Positions 8,819 through 17,649 of a stretch of DNA of 64,000 bases are shown piece by piece; position 1 is the first letter of the stretch, and each line of letters opens with the position of its first letter. The notes under the pieces were generated by a model that was not told the origin of the DNA, searched no databases, and saw only the letters and a list, made by a program, of their open reading frames with translations. This stretch comes from Anaerolineales bacterium (GTDB lineage: Bacteria > Chloroflexota > Anaerolineae > Anaerolineales > UBA11579): positions 1,464,712-1,528,711 of the forward strand of contig CP075526.1 in assembly GCA_025808555.1 (NCBI GenBank). Reading direction: 5' to 3'. The position numbers were made by a program, and so were the translations under genes.

Positions 8819-9679
8819 ATGGCTCCCGCCGTCTTTTCCCTTCGTTCTGCAACTGAAGAAGATCGCAGCCGGTTAGCCAACCTGCTGCATTTTGAGACAT
8901 ATGTACACCGCCATCTGGATTGGCGGCGTCCTCTCGATTGGCTCGGCCATTCCCCTTTTTTGATCGCCGAGAACGGCGGCCGCCTGGCCGCCGCCCTGGC
9001 CTGCCCACAAGACCCTCCCGGGCTGGCCTGGATCCGCCTGTTTGCCGCCATGACCCGGGTGGACATTAACGCCGCCTGGAACACACTGTGGACGCAAGCG
9101 CGCCAGGAACTGGCGCAAGCCGGCGCCGAGCAGGCCGCAGCCATCCCGCTCAATGATTGGTTCGTGCAGCTTCTGACAAGCTCGGGATTTGCGCACATCC
9201 AGAACGTGGTCGTGCTGGATTGGGCCGTGGGCCAGGCAATCCTGCCTTCCAACCCGCAGCTGCAGATCCGTCCCATGCAGGCGGAGGACTTGCCCGCGGT
9301 CTATGAAGTGGACAAGGCCGCCTTCATGCCCCTGTGGCAGAACCCACTCGCCGCCCTGCAGCACGCCTACCAGCAGGCCGGCTTTGCCACCGTGGTGGAG
9401 CATGAAGCCCGCATCGTTGCCTACCAGATCAGCACACACAGCGCCCAGGGCTTGCACCTGGCGCGCCTGGCTACGCACCCGGGCATGCAGGGGCGCGGGC
9501 TGGCAGCGGCCCTGGCCACCGATCTGCAGCGCTACGCCCAAATCCGCAAGGAAGCCCGCTTGAGCGTCAACACACAAGATAACAATATGCCGTCACTGGC
9601 TTTGTACAAGAAGCTGGGTTTCGAATTTACCTCGGAGCGCTTTCCGGTGTACCAGTACATGTTTGGCGCATCAGATTAA
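8819..9679 (+). CDS. GNAT-family N-acetyltransferase, tandem domains
   Basis: 286 residues. The C-terminal half (about 145-286) is a standard GNAT fold with the acetyl-CoA-binding motif A ARLATHPGMQGRGLAAAL and a C-terminal NMPSLALYKKLGF motif B. The N-terminal half (about 1-140) resembles a degenerate second GNAT domain (opens SLRSATEEDRSRLANLL) without a clear Q/RxxGxG loop. The acceptor substrate is unknown. The start was moved to the ATG at 8819 because the -10 box ends at 8811. Confidence 0.88.
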   Translation: MAPAVFSLRSATEEDRSRLANLLHFETYVHRHLDWRRPLDWLGHSPFLIAENGGRLAAALACPQDPPGLAWIRLFAAMTRVDINAAWNTLWTQARQELAQAGAEQAAAIPLNDWFVQLLTSSGFAHIQNVVVLDWAVGQAILPSNPQLQIRPMQAEDLPAVYEVDKAAFMPLWQNPLAALQHAYQQAGFATVVEHEARIVAYQISTHSAQGLHLARLATHPGMQGRGLAAALATDLQRYAQIRKEARLSVNTQDNNMPSLALYKKLGFEFTSERFPVYQYMFGASD

Positions 9680-9770
9680 TTCAAAGTAAAAGGCGTGCCG
9701 TCTGTGAAAGGCGGTACGAATCTCTGCTACACTGAACTTACCCTTACCCTGTGTTTTGGAGGAACGAAAG

Positions 9771-10463
9771 ATGGACAGAAGTGCCCGCCAAGCCCGCTTG
9801 GAACGCCGCCGCGGCGCCGAACGCCGTGGCCAGATGAAGTGGGTTCTTTACATCGGCATTGTAGCCGTGGTGATCGCCGGCATGCTGATCTACGCCAGCC
9901 GCGTGCGCAGCGCCCCCGAACGCACCTATCTGCAGCCCAATGGCCTCAGCCTGGGCGACCCCAATGCCCCGGTGCAAATGGTTGAATACGCAGACTTTCA
10001 GTGCCCGCACTGTTACAACGTATACCTGGGCGCTGAAGATGAACTGATCGAGACCTATATCGACACCGGCCTGGTGCACTTCACCTACCGCCCGGTCGGC
10101 TTCCTCGGCCCCGAGTCGGACTCCTCGGCCGCAGCCGCCTTCTGCGCGGCTGAGCAGAATCAATTCTGGCCTTATCACGACACATTGTTCGCCAACTTCT
10201 CGCACAGCAACGCTGGCGGCTATTCCCAGAGCCGCCTGGTATCCATGGCGGATAGCGTGGGCATGGATGTGGCCGCTTTTGAGCAGTGCATGAATGATGG
10301 TACCGGCATGGCCGGCATGCAAGCCGCAGTCAACGAAGCGCGTGCCAATGGTGTGAATGGCACGCCCGCCTTCATCATCAATGGCACCCTGCTGGGCGGC
10401 TCACAAACCTTTGAGCAGCTTTCAGTGGCCATTGACGCCGCGCTGGCCGCTTCCGGCAACTAG
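9771..10463 (+). CDS. Membrane-anchored DsbA-like thiol oxidoreductase
   Basis: 230 residues. A basic N-terminus (QARLERRRGAERRG) precedes one membrane segment (about 24-43), so the catalytic domain faces outward. The thioredoxin-fold domain has active site C78-P-H-C81 and the cis-Pro loop VNGTPAFIING, as in the DsbA/BdbD family (DSBA-like oxidoreductase with an inserted helical domain). Expected role: forming or rearranging disulfides in exported proteins. A GGAGG site at 9758-9762 fixes the start. Followed by a terminator. Confidence 0.92.
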   Translation: MDRSARQARLERRRGAERRGQMKWVLYIGIVAVVIAGMLIYASRVRSAPERTYLQPNGLSLGDPNAPVQMVEYADFQCPHCYNVYLGAEDELIETYIDTGLVHFTYRPVGFLGPESDSSAAAAFCAAEQNQFWPYHDTLFANFSHSNAGGYSQSRLVSMADSVGMDVAAFEQCMNDGTGMAGMQAAVNEARANGVNGTPAFIINGTLLGGSQTFEQLSVAIDAALAASGN

Positions 10464-10482
10464 CGCAAGCTTCTGGAAAATC

Positions 10483-10507
10483 AAAGAGCGCCCGTCAGGC
10501 GCTCTTT
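10483..10507. terminator. Bidirectional rho-independent terminator
   Basis: AAAGAGCGCC / GGCGCTCTTT stem (10 bp, 5-base loop) flanked by A- and T-rich sequence, lying between the convergent dsbA-like and DUF554 genes. Confidence 0.85.
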
Positions 10508-10525
10508 TTATTTATCAGCAAATGG

Positions 10526-11242
10526 TCATGGAGCTGTGCTCAGGCCCAGCGCGGTCATGATCGCCACGATCAGCGGGGCGATCAGCAGGGCAGGCAGAAA
10601 GTTGCCCACGCGGATCTTCTTGATCTCCAGCAGGCTGCTGACCGCCACGCCCAGCAGCAGGATGCCGCCCACCGCGCTCATCTCGGTGATCATCGCGTCT
10701 GAAAGCAGGGTTTGCGCCTGCTGGGCCAGCAGGCTGATGCCGCCCTGGTAGAAAAGGACGACCAGGGCGGAGAACAGCACGCCGATCCCCAATGTGGAAG
10801 CGAACACAATACTGGCGAAGCCATCCAGCACGGCTTTGATCGCCAGCAGCTCGTAATTGCCTGACAGGCCGTCTTGAATGGAGCCGAGGATCGCCATCGG
10901 CCCGATGCAAAACACCAGCGAAGCGGTAAGGAAGCCGCGCACGAACATGGCGCTGCCGCCCTCGGCGTTGGCGGCGAAGCGTTGCTGCAGCCAGGCGCCA
11001 AAATTCTCCAGGCGGTCTTCCAGCGCCAGCAGCTCGCCCAACACGCCGCCCACCAGCAGGCTGACCAGCACCAGGATCACATTTTCGCTCTCCAGCGAGA
11101 GGCGCGCCCCGATCGAGAGCGTGAACAGGCCCAGGCCGGCTACGATGGTCTGGCTCATTCGCTCCGGAAAGCGCGCCCCAAAGAACAGGCCCAGCGTGCC
11201 GCCGATGAGCACCGTGACAATATTGATAATCGTTCCGAGCAT
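10526..11242 (-). CDS. DUF554 family membrane protein
   Basis: 238 residues, almost entirely hydrophobic with about six to seven predicted membrane segments. The N-terminus MLGTIINIVTVLIGGTLGLF and the internal FVRGFLTASLVFCIGPMAI with GSIQDG are characteristic of DUF554 (YdfK-type) proteins, whose function is unknown; transport has been suggested for the family. The start ATG (11240-11242) is 6 bases after a minus-strand TATAAT, so the transcript is probably leaderless. Confidence 0.88.
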   Translation of the reverse strand: MLGTIINIVTVLIGGTLGLFFGARFPERMSQTIVAGLGLFTLSIGARLSLESENVILVLVSLLVGGVLGELLALEDRLENFGAWLQQRFAANAEGGSAMFVRGFLTASLVFCIGPMAILGSIQDGLSGNYELLAIKAVLDGFASIVFASTLGIGVLFSALVVLFYQGGISLLAQQAQTLLSDAMITEMSAVGGILLLGVAVSSLLEIKKIRVGNFLPALLIAPLIVAIMTALGLSTAP

Positions 11243-11248
11243 CGGGGC

Positions 11249-11254
11249 ATTATA
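11249..11254 (-). promoter_or_regulatory. -10 box of DUF554 gene (leaderless)
   Basis: TATAAT on the minus strand, 6 bases before the ATG. It faces the comEA-like promoter across a 19-bp inverted repeat. Confidence 0.6.
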
Positions 11255-11276
11255 CGCTGGGGCATGCTTCACCCAA

Positions 11277-11320
11277 CAGCTAATCGTAAGGTCAGCGACG
11301 GCTGACCTTACGATTAGCTG
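11277..11320. repeat. Perfect 19-bp inverted repeat between divergent promoters
   Basis: Left arm CAGCTAATCGTAAGGTCAG (11277-11295), 6-base loop, exact reverse complement at 11302-11320. It ends 2 bases before the plus-strand TATAAT and covers the -35 zone of that promoter. Neither divergent gene needs a terminator here, so an operator for both genes or a mobile palindrome is more likely. Confidence 0.8.
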
Positions 11321-11322
11321 TA

Positions 11323-11328
11323 TATAAT
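11323..11328 (+). promoter_or_regulatory. -10 box of comEA-like/thr operon
   Basis: TATAAT, 8 bases before the ATG at 11337, predicting a leader of at most 2 bases. Confidence 0.6.
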
Positions 11329-11336
11329 CCCCGCAA

Positions 11337-11747
11337 ATGGCAAAGCCCAAGACCCCGCGCACCGTTTCGCCCGCCTGGTGGGTGCTGTATGGCCTGCTGT
11401 GCGGCCTGGGGGTCACCGGCTTGCTGCTGTTCCTTACCACCCCGCCGCGCGGCACAGCCATCCCGCTGCAGACCGAGGGCGGGCAATATGCCATGCTGAT
11501 CCCGATCACATCCGCCACGCGTACACCCTTGCCCACCGCCGGCCCGCTGTTGGTCAACATCAACACCGCCAGCCTGCAGGAGCTTGAGCTGCTGCCCAAC
11601 ATTGGCCCCAGCACCGCCCAGGCCATCGTGGCCTATCGTGAACGCCACGGCGCGTTTAATGCGCTGGATGAATTGCTGAACGTGCCGGGCATTGGCCCCA
11701 AGACCTTTGAAGGCCTGCAGGGCTTTATCATCCTTGAAGACGAATGA
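11337..11747 (+). CDS. ComEA-like helix-hairpin-helix protein, membrane anchored
   Basis: 136 residues. One N-terminal membrane segment (about 15-34), a linker, then a tandem helix-hairpin-helix domain at 73-132 (VNINTASLQELELLPNIG ... LLNVPGIGPKTFEGL), the signature of ComEA DNA-binding proteins used in DNA uptake. The extra ligand-binding domain between anchor and HhH that longer ComEA proteins have is absent. It is the first gene of the threonine operon (ATGA overlap with thrC). A DNA-binding role is likely; competence is not shown, as no other com gene is nearby. Confidence 0.85.
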   Translation: MAKPKTPRTVSPAWWVLYGLLCGLGVTGLLLFLTTPPRGTAIPLQTEGGQYAMLIPITSATRTPLPTAGPLLVNINTASLQELELLPNIGPSTAQAIVAYRERHGAFNALDELLNVPGIGPKTFEGLQGFIILEDE

Positions 11748-12796
11748 AAATCCCGCTGCTGGAGCGCTACCGTGCGCTCATCGACCTGCCGGCGCACACT
11801 CGCAGCATCAGCCTGTATGAAGGCGATACGCCGCTCATTCCCGTGCCGCGCCTGGCCCAGCAGCTGGGCGGCGGCTTTGATCTATATGTGAAATACGAAG
11901 GACTCAACCCCACCGGCTCGTTCAAAGACCGCGGCATGACCGCCGCCGTGGGCGAGGCGGCCGGCCGCGGCGTGCAGACCGTCATCTGCGCCTCCACCGG
12001 CAACACTGCCGCCAGCGCCGCGGCCTACGCCGCCCGCGCCGGCCTGCGTGCCTTTGTGCTCATTCCGCAGGGCAAGGTGGCGGCTGGCAAGCTGGCCGGC
12101 GCGCTGGCTTACGGGGCGCGCGTATTGCAGATCAAAGGCTCGTTTGACGACGCGCTGAGCTTGGTGGTCGAAGCCAGCCAGCGCACGCCGGTAGCGCTGG
12201 TGAACTCGCTCAACCCGCACCGCTTGCAAGGGCAGAAGACCGCCGCGTTCGAGATCATCGAAGAGCTTGGCCGCGCTCCGGACTGGCTGTGTTTGCCGGT
12301 TGGCAACGCCGGCAACATCACCTCGTACTGGATGGGCTTCACGCAGTATCACACCCTGCACAACAGCGGCTTGCCCGCCCTGCTGGGCGTCCAAGCCGCC
12401 GGCGCTGCCCCGCTGGTGCTCGGCCACGCCGTCGAGCAGCCCGATACGGTGGCTACCGCCATCCGCATCGGCAAACCGGCCCGCGGCGAGCAGGCGCTGG
12501 CCGCCGCTCAGGAGTCCGGCGGGTGCATCGTCGCCGCCAGCGACGATGCCATTCTGGCCATGCAGCGCCAGCTGGCGGGCGAGGGCATCTGGGTCGAACC
12601 GGCTTCCGCGGCCGGTTTGGCCGGCCTGGCCGCCGAAGTGGCGGCTGGCCGCCTGGACCTGCGCGGCAAGACTGTCGTGGCGGTCTGCACAGGCCACGGC
12701 CTGAAGGATGCCGATATCGTTGCCAGCCAATTCACGGCGCCGCGCCCAGTGGTCGCCAACTTGGAAGCCTTGGTGCGCGAATTGGGCCAGGCATGA
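11744..12796 (+). CDS. thrC: Threonine synthase
   Basis: 350 residues, PLP enzyme of fold type II converting O-phosphohomoserine to threonine. The PLP lysine is Lys61 in NPTGSFKDRGM; the phosphate-binding VGNAGNITSYW and the serine/threonine loop CASTGNTAAS are present. The size fits the short (about 350 residue) bacterial threonine synthases. It overlaps the gene before it and thrB after it by ATGA, giving coupled synthesis of the last two steps of threonine formation. Confidence 0.96.
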   Translation: MKIPLLERYRALIDLPAHTRSISLYEGDTPLIPVPRLAQQLGGGFDLYVKYEGLNPTGSFKDRGMTAAVGEAAGRGVQTVICASTGNTAASAAAYAARAGLRAFVLIPQGKVAAGKLAGALAYGARVLQIKGSFDDALSLVVEASQRTPVALVNSLNPHRLQGQKTAAFEIIEELGRAPDWLCLPVGNAGNITSYWMGFTQYHTLHNSGLPALLGVQAAGAAPLVLGHAVEQPDTVATAIRIGKPARGEQALAAAQESGGCIVAASDDAILAMQRQLAGEGIWVEPASAAGLAGLAAEVAAGRLDLRGKTVVAVCTGHGLKDADIVASQFTAPRPVVANLEALVRELGQA

Positions 12797-13695
12797 AAGT
12801 CCGCGTAAGCGCCCCCGCCAGCACCGCCAACATCGGCCCGGCCTTCGATTGCCTGGCGCTGGCGTTGGACCTGTGGAACGAGGCCGAGTTCGAACTGGGC
12901 GGGCAGGGCTTGCATATCCATGTGGAAGGCGAGGGCGCCGAGCGCCTGCCGCGCCACGAGCGCAACCTCGTCTACCGCGCCGTGGCGCGTGTATATGAAG
13001 AAGTGAGCCAGCCCGCACCGACGCACATTCGCATCCGCTGCCACAACAACATCCCGCTCGGTTCCGGCCTCGGCTCCAGCGCCGCCGCCAGCCTGGCGGG
13101 GCTGCTGGGCGCCAATGCCCTGCTGGGCAACCCGCTCAAGCCAGAATTAGTAATGCGTCTCGGCGCCGAGCTGGAGGGCCACGCCGACAACCTGGCCGCC
13201 GCCCTGTACGGCGGCCTGGTGCTGGTCAAGCACACCGAGTGGCGCACCACCGCGCAAGCGCTGGAGTGCGCTGCGTGGCAGGCCGTGTACGTGTTGCCGG
13301 CCCAGCGCCTCAGCACTCGCGCCGCCCGCGCCGCGCTGCCCAAGAAGGTCAGCCTGGCTGACGCCGTGTTCAACATGGGTAACGCCCTGGCCGTGCGCGA
13401 GGCGCTGCGCACTGGCAGCTTGCCCGCCCTGGCCGAGGCCATGCAGGACCGCTTACACCAGCCGTACCGCTTGCCACTGCTGCCCGGCGCAGCGGATGCA
13501 CTCGCCGCTGCCCAGCGGGCGGGAGCCGCCGCTGGGCTCTCCGGCGCCGGGCCGGGGCTTATCGCCTTCGTCGAACCCGGCCGTGAGCAGGTCGTGCTGG
13601 CGGCCATGCTGGCCGCCTTGCAGGCGCACCAGCTGGCTGCGCGGCACTTTTTGCTGCGCAGCAGCACGCAAGGGGCGCAGGTCAGCGCGGCGTAG
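12793..13695 (+). CDS. thrB: Homoserine kinase
   Basis: 300 residues of the GHMP kinase family; phosphorylates homoserine to supply ThrC. The N-terminus VRVSAPASTANIGPAFD and the ATP loop NIPLGSGLGSSAAA are diagnostic, and the C-terminal GLSGAGPGLIAF motif is present. The reading frame is open far upstream inside thrC, but the ATG at 12793 overlapping the thrC stop is the only start that gives the family N-terminus. Confidence 0.96.
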   Translation: MKVRVSAPASTANIGPAFDCLALALDLWNEAEFELGGQGLHIHVEGEGAERLPRHERNLVYRAVARVYEEVSQPAPTHIRIRCHNNIPLGSGLGSSAAASLAGLLGANALLGNPLKPELVMRLGAELEGHADNLAAALYGGLVLVKHTEWRTTAQALECAAWQAVYVLPAQRLSTRAARAALPKKVSLADAVFNMGNALAVREALRTGSLPALAEAMQDRLHQPYRLPLLPGAADALAAAQRAGAAAGLSGAGPGLIAFVEPGREQVVLAAMLAALQAHQLAARHFLLRSSTQGAQVSAA

Positions 13696-13738
13696 CTCGC
13701 TGCGGCCTCGGGGGTGTATGATTCTGCCCAGAGGTGCC

Positions 13739-15250
13739 ATGACCCAAATCATCGAATGCGTCCCCAATTTCTCTGAAGGCCGCCGCCCTGAAGTCGTCGA
13801 GCAGATCCTCGCAGCCATCCGCTCGGTGGATGGCATCGTATTGCTTGATCAAAGCTCCGACGCCGACCATAACCGCAGTGTCATCACCTTCGTCGGCAAC
13901 GCCGCCGCGGTGGAGGAAGCCGCCTATCTGGGCATCGCAAAGGCGGCCGAGCTGATCGATATGGATCAGCATTCCGGTGAACACCCGCGCATGGGTGCCA
14001 CCGATGTGGTGCCGTTCATCCCTATCGCCGGCGCCAGCATGGAAGACTGCGTGCAGATCGCCAACCGCCTCGGCAAGCGCGTCGGCGAGTTGGGCATCCC
14101 CGTCTATTTATATGAAGATGCCGCCACCAAAGAGAGCCGCCGCAACCTGGAAGACGTGCGCCGCGGCCAATACGAAGGCATCCGTGAAGCCATCCAGACC
14201 AAAAAGTCGCGCAAGCCAGACTATGGCCCCGCCAGGCTCGGCCGCGCTGGCGCCACCGCCATCGGGGCGCGGGCGCCGCTGATCGCCTACAACGTCTATT
14301 TGAACACCGGCGATGTGCGTGTGGCGCAGGAGGTGGGCAAGGCCGTGCGCCACTCCTCCGGCGGGCTGCGCTTTGTGAAGGGCGCCGGCTTCCTGGTGGA
14401 TGGTAAGGCGCAGGTCTCGATGAACCTGACCAACTTCCGCAAGACGCCCCTGGCGCGCGTGATGGACATGATCCGCTACGAGGCCGCCCGCTACGGCGCC
14501 CAGATCGAGCGTAGCGAGCTGGTCGGCCTGATCCCGCAGGAAGCGTTGGATGACGCCGCCGCCTGGTACCTACAACTGCACGACTTTGACCGCCAGCAAA
14601 TTCTGGAACGCCGCATCCAGAGCACCTCCCAACCGGCCGAAAGTTCCTTCCTGGATGCGGTCGCCTCTGCCGAACCGGCCCCTGGCGGCGGCTCAGCGGC
14701 TGCCCACGCCGGCGCGCTGGCGGCCGCCCTCGTGGCCATGGTGGCGCGCCTTACCATCGGCAAGAAGAAATACTCCGCGGTGCAGGGCGAGATGAACAGC
14801 CTGCTCGAGCAGGCTGAGAGTTTGCGTAAAGAATTCACCGTGGCGGTGGAGCAAGACGCGGCCGCCTTTCACGCCGTGATGGCCGCCATGAAGCTGCCCA
14901 AAGAGCCGGAGGCCAAGGCCGCCGAGCGCAGCGCGGCCATTGAAGCCGCCACGCTTGAGGCTACTCGCCTGCCGCTCACTGTGGCTGTCATGGCGGTGCG
15001 CGCCCTGCAGCTTGCGCGGCAAGCCGCCGAGCTTGGCAATACCAACGCCCTCAGCGACGCCGGCACTGCCGCCGCGCTGGCCAAGGCCAGTTTGCAGGGC
15101 GCCGCGCTCAATGTGCGCATCAATGCCGCGGCGCTGCCAGGCAACGCCCAGGCCGACGCCTATTTGCAAGAGCTGCACAGTTTGCAAGCGCAGGCGGCAG
15201 AATTGGAAGCCCAGGCCCAGCAGCATGTTGCCGCCCGCGGCGGTTTTTAG
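13739..15250 (+). CDS. ftcD: Bifunctional glutamate formimidoyltransferase / formimidotetrahydrofolate cyclodeaminase
   Basis: 503 residues. Residues 1 to about 295 form the formiminotransferase part (MTQIIECVPNFSEGR; DADHNRSVITFVG; HPRMGATDVVPFIPI), and about 310-500 the cyclodeaminase part (EPAPGGGSAAAHAGALAAAL). The pair moves the formimino group of formiminoglutamate to tetrahydrofolate and then closes it to methenyl-THF with ammonia release, feeding histidine breakdown into one-carbon metabolism. No hut genes are in the window. A TATGAT (13717-13722) and GAGG (13731-13734) precede the ATG. The frame is open for 81 codons upstream within thrB, which I exclude. Confidence 0.93.
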   Translation: MTQIIECVPNFSEGRRPEVVEQILAAIRSVDGIVLLDQSSDADHNRSVITFVGNAAAVEEAAYLGIAKAAELIDMDQHSGEHPRMGATDVVPFIPIAGASMEDCVQIANRLGKRVGELGIPVYLYEDAATKESRRNLEDVRRGQYEGIREAIQTKKSRKPDYGPARLGRAGATAIGARAPLIAYNVYLNTGDVRVAQEVGKAVRHSSGGLRFVKGAGFLVDGKAQVSMNLTNFRKTPLARVMDMIRYEAARYGAQIERSELVGLIPQEALDDAAAWYLQLHDFDRQQILERRIQSTSQPAESSFLDAVASAEPAPGGGSAAAHAGALAAALVAMVARLTIGKKKYSAVQGEMNSLLEQAESLRKEFTVAVEQDAAAFHAVMAAMKLPKEPEAKAAERSAAIEAATLEATRLPLTVAVMAVRALQLARQAAELGNTNALSDAGTAAALAKASLQGAALNVRINAAALPGNAQADAYLQELHSLQAQAAELEAQAQQHVAARGGF

Positions 15251-15276
15251 CAGTGCCTGCTTCGGAGCAAACGTCT

Positions 15277-16941
15277 ATGCGCCTTACCCACACATCTTTG
15301 CAACGCAGCCTGTTGCTTCTGTTGGCCGCCAGCCTGCTGCTGGCGGGCTGCAACCTGCCCACTGGGGTTGCGCCGACTTCAGGCGGCGCAGCCCCCAGCA
15401 TGACTCCCTTCCAGCCAGACTTTTCGCCAGACCCCACCGCTGAGCCTGACCCGCTGTGGTATCTGGCCCCCGGGCTGCCCGAAGCCTTTGTCGCGGAGCT
15501 GGCTCTGCCTGACGGTGCTCTGGTTACTGAGGATGCGGCCGCCGCGGACTACAGCATTACCGTAGGCGGGGAGGGCGCGCCGCTGGCGCAGTGGGTCTAT
15601 GCGTTGGTCGCTCCGTTCCCCACCATTGCCGAAGAAGTCTCCTCCGCAGACCTGCAGGCCGCATGGGCTGGCCGCAGCGCCGGCCCGTTCGCCGGCGAGC
15701 CGCTGCTGCTGAGCCAGAGCACCTTGGCCGCGTTCAGCGCCGCCTGGGGCGAGCCGGCCGCCGGCGCGGTGCAAGTATTGCCCGCTACCGAGCTGCTCGA
15801 CGCGGCCTGGGCCAGGCAGCCCAGCTGGGCGCTGGTGCCCTTTGAGGAGTTGGCGCCGCGCTGGAAGGTGCTGGCCGTGGACGGCCAGGCGCCGATATGG
15901 AAAAGCTTCGACATCGCCGGTTACGCCCTTACCCTGCCCATCACCATCAGCAGCGCCGCCGAGCTGGTGACCGCGCCCCCCAGCAACCGCGAGGCCGATA
16001 AGCTCACCACGGTGCTGCTGACCGGCGTGACCGCCCTGGTGCGCGCCACTGCGTGGGAGATGGAGCGCAAGGGCATCACCTACCCGGCCGAGGACGTCGG
16101 CGATGTGATGCGTGAAGCTGACATTGCCCATATCAGCAACGAGGTGCCGTTCGCCGAGAATTGCCCGCCGCCTGACCCCAGCCAGCGCACGCTGGTCTTC
16201 TGCAGTGATGCCGCCTATATCGAGCTGCTGGATGAGCTCGGCACCGATGTGGTCGAGCTGACCGGTGACCACTTCAACGATTGGACCCGCGCCGCTATGG
16301 AATACACGCTGGAGCAATACCGTCAGCGCGGCTGGCCCTATTACGGTGGCGGTATTGACCTCAATGAAGCCATGCAACCCCTGCGCATGGAAAACAACGG
16401 CAACCGCATCGCCTTCATCGGCTGCAACGGCAAGGGCGGCGGCTACGCCTCGGCCACCGACAGCTATCCCGGCACCTGGGCCTGCAATTACGACTACATG
16501 GAAAGCACCATTCGCCAGCTGGTAGATGAGGGCTATATCGTCATCGCCACCTTCCAGCACAACGAGGTCTACCAGTACAAGCCCTCCGATACGCTGGTGC
16601 GCGATTTTGGCCGCGTGGCCGCCGCCGGCGCCAGCATCGTCAGCGGCAGCCAGGCCCACCAGCCGCATGGCGTAGAGTTTTACAACCCTGGCTCGTTAAT
16701 TACCTACGGCCTGGGCAACATGTTCTTCGACCAGATCATTTTTGGCTACGACACATCCCACGGCATGATGGTGCGCCACGTGATATACGATAATCAGTAC
16801 ATCAGCGCCGAGCTGCTGCCCTTTGTTTTCGTGGACTATGCTAAGCCGCGCTGGCTCAGCGCAGAAGAGCGCGCTGAGTTCCTGAACATCATCTTCAACA
16901 ATAGTCTGTGGGGGCCGCGGCCGGCTGAAGATGGTTCGTAA
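15277..16941 (+). CDS. CapA-family lipoprotein
   Basis: 554 residues. A signal peptide ends in lipobox LLAGC with Cys25 as lipid site, so it is anchored on the outside of the membrane. The C-terminal half has the CapA (poly-gamma-glutamate synthesis, metallophosphatase-like) motifs: GVTALVR, SNEVPF, LTGDHFNDW, QHNEVYQ and GSQAHQPHGVEFY followed by YGLGNMFFDQ. Residues about 40-230 are a weakly similar domain of unknown role. CapA proteins act in cell-surface polymer handling; the polymer here is unknown. A GTG at 15253 could also start it, but ATG 15277 gives the tighter signal peptide. It follows ftcD by 26 bases. Confidence 0.88.
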   Translation: MRLTHTSLQRSLLLLLAASLLLAGCNLPTGVAPTSGGAAPSMTPFQPDFSPDPTAEPDPLWYLAPGLPEAFVAELALPDGALVTEDAAAADYSITVGGEGAPLAQWVYALVAPFPTIAEEVSSADLQAAWAGRSAGPFAGEPLLLSQSTLAAFSAAWGEPAAGAVQVLPATELLDAAWARQPSWALVPFEELAPRWKVLAVDGQAPIWKSFDIAGYALTLPITISSAAELVTAPPSNREADKLTTVLLTGVTALVRATAWEMERKGITYPAEDVGDVMREADIAHISNEVPFAENCPPPDPSQRTLVFCSDAAYIELLDELGTDVVELTGDHFNDWTRAAMEYTLEQYRQRGWPYYGGGIDLNEAMQPLRMENNGNRIAFIGCNGKGGGYASATDSYPGTWACNYDYMESTIRQLVDEGYIVIATFQHNEVYQYKPSDTLVRDFGRVAAAGASIVSGSQAHQPHGVEFYNPGSLITYGLGNMFFDQIIFGYDTSHGMMVRHVIYDNQYISAELLPFVFVDYAKPRWLSAEERAEFLNIIFNNSLWGPRPAEDGS

Positions 16942-16984
16942 AATGTAAAGTAATAACTATCAGGGTTGCTAAGAAGATGCTTCG

Positions 16985-17028
16985 TCTTTGCGAGGCGTAG
17001 GCTTGCCTGCGCCGAAGCAATCCCCAAG
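16985..17028. repeat. Intergenic palindromic repeat, CTTTGCGAG...GAAGCAATCCCC type
   Basis: Consists of CTTTGCGAG, an imperfect hairpin GGCGTAGG-CTTG-CCTGCGCC and GAAGCAATCCCC. Two further copies, head to head, lie at 17650-17782. Located between the capA-like gene and dcd. Confidence 0.7.
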
Positions 17029-17061
17029 CCGATATGAAATTTGCAATCTTAGGAGAGAAAG

Positions 17062-17616
17062 ATGGGACTGAAACCTGACCACTGGATCGAGAAGATGGCC
17101 CGCGAGAAGGGCATGATCGAGCCGTACGAGCCCGCCCAGGTGCGCCAGGGCGTCATTTCCTACGGCGTGTCATCCTACGGCTACGACATTCGCGTCGCCG
17201 ATGAGTTCAAGATCTTCACCAACGTCCACTCCGCCGTGGTGGATCCTAAGAACTTCGACGAAAAATCGATGGTGGATTTCAGGGGCGATGTCTGCATCGT
17301 GCCGCCCAACTCTTTCGCCCTGGCGCGCACGGTGGAGTACTTCCGCATCCCGCGCAACGTCCTCACCATCTGCCTGGGAAAAAGCACCTATGCCCGCTGC
17401 GGCATCATCGTCAACGTCACCCCCTTCGAGCCGGAGTGGGAAGGCTTCGTAACACTGGAGATCTCGAACACCACGCCGCTGCCCGCCAAGATCTACGCCA
17501 ACGAGGGTCTCGCCCAGGTGCTCTTCTTCGAAGCCGATGAAGAATGCCGCGTCTCGTATGCGGACAAGAAGGGCAAGTACCAGAAGCAGCAAAGTATCGT
17601 CCTGCCAAAGCTGTAG
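17062..17616 (+). CDS. dcd: dCTP deaminase
   Basis: 184 residues, trimeric dUTPase-like fold; deaminates dCTP to dUTP for thymidylate synthesis. Family motifs: [32 protein letters not shown] with the Ser/Arg pair, and the catalytic Glu in [24 protein letters not shown] at 17051-17056 fixes the start. Whether it is a mono- or bifunctional (dUMP-forming) type cannot be decided by eye. Confidence 0.95.
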   Translation: MGLKPDHWIEKMAREKGMIEPYEPAQVRQGVISYGVSSYGYDIRVADEFKIFTNVHSAVVDPKNFDEKSMVDFRGDVCIVPPNSFALARTVEYFRIPRNVLTICLGKSTYARCGIIVNVTPFEPEWEGFVTLEISNTTPLPAKIYANEGLAQVLFFEADEECRVSYADKKGKYQKQQSIVLPKL

Positions 17617-17649
17617 ATAGCTGTTAGCGGTCCTTGTATCTCACTGACT

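Noticed and set aside
11277..11320. The 19-bp inverted repeat as a terminator
   Set aside because: No gene ends here and no T tract follows either arm.
11243..11626. N-terminal extension of DUF554 through the inverted repeat
   Set aside because: It would run across the divergent promoter and into the neighbouring gene; ATG at 11242 has a -10 box at the right distance.
12289..12792. N-terminal extension of thrB into thrC
   Set aside because: The frame is open but the protein would carry 168 residues of Arg/Gly-rich shadow sequence; ATG 12793 with ATGA overlap gives the exact homoserine-kinase N-terminus.
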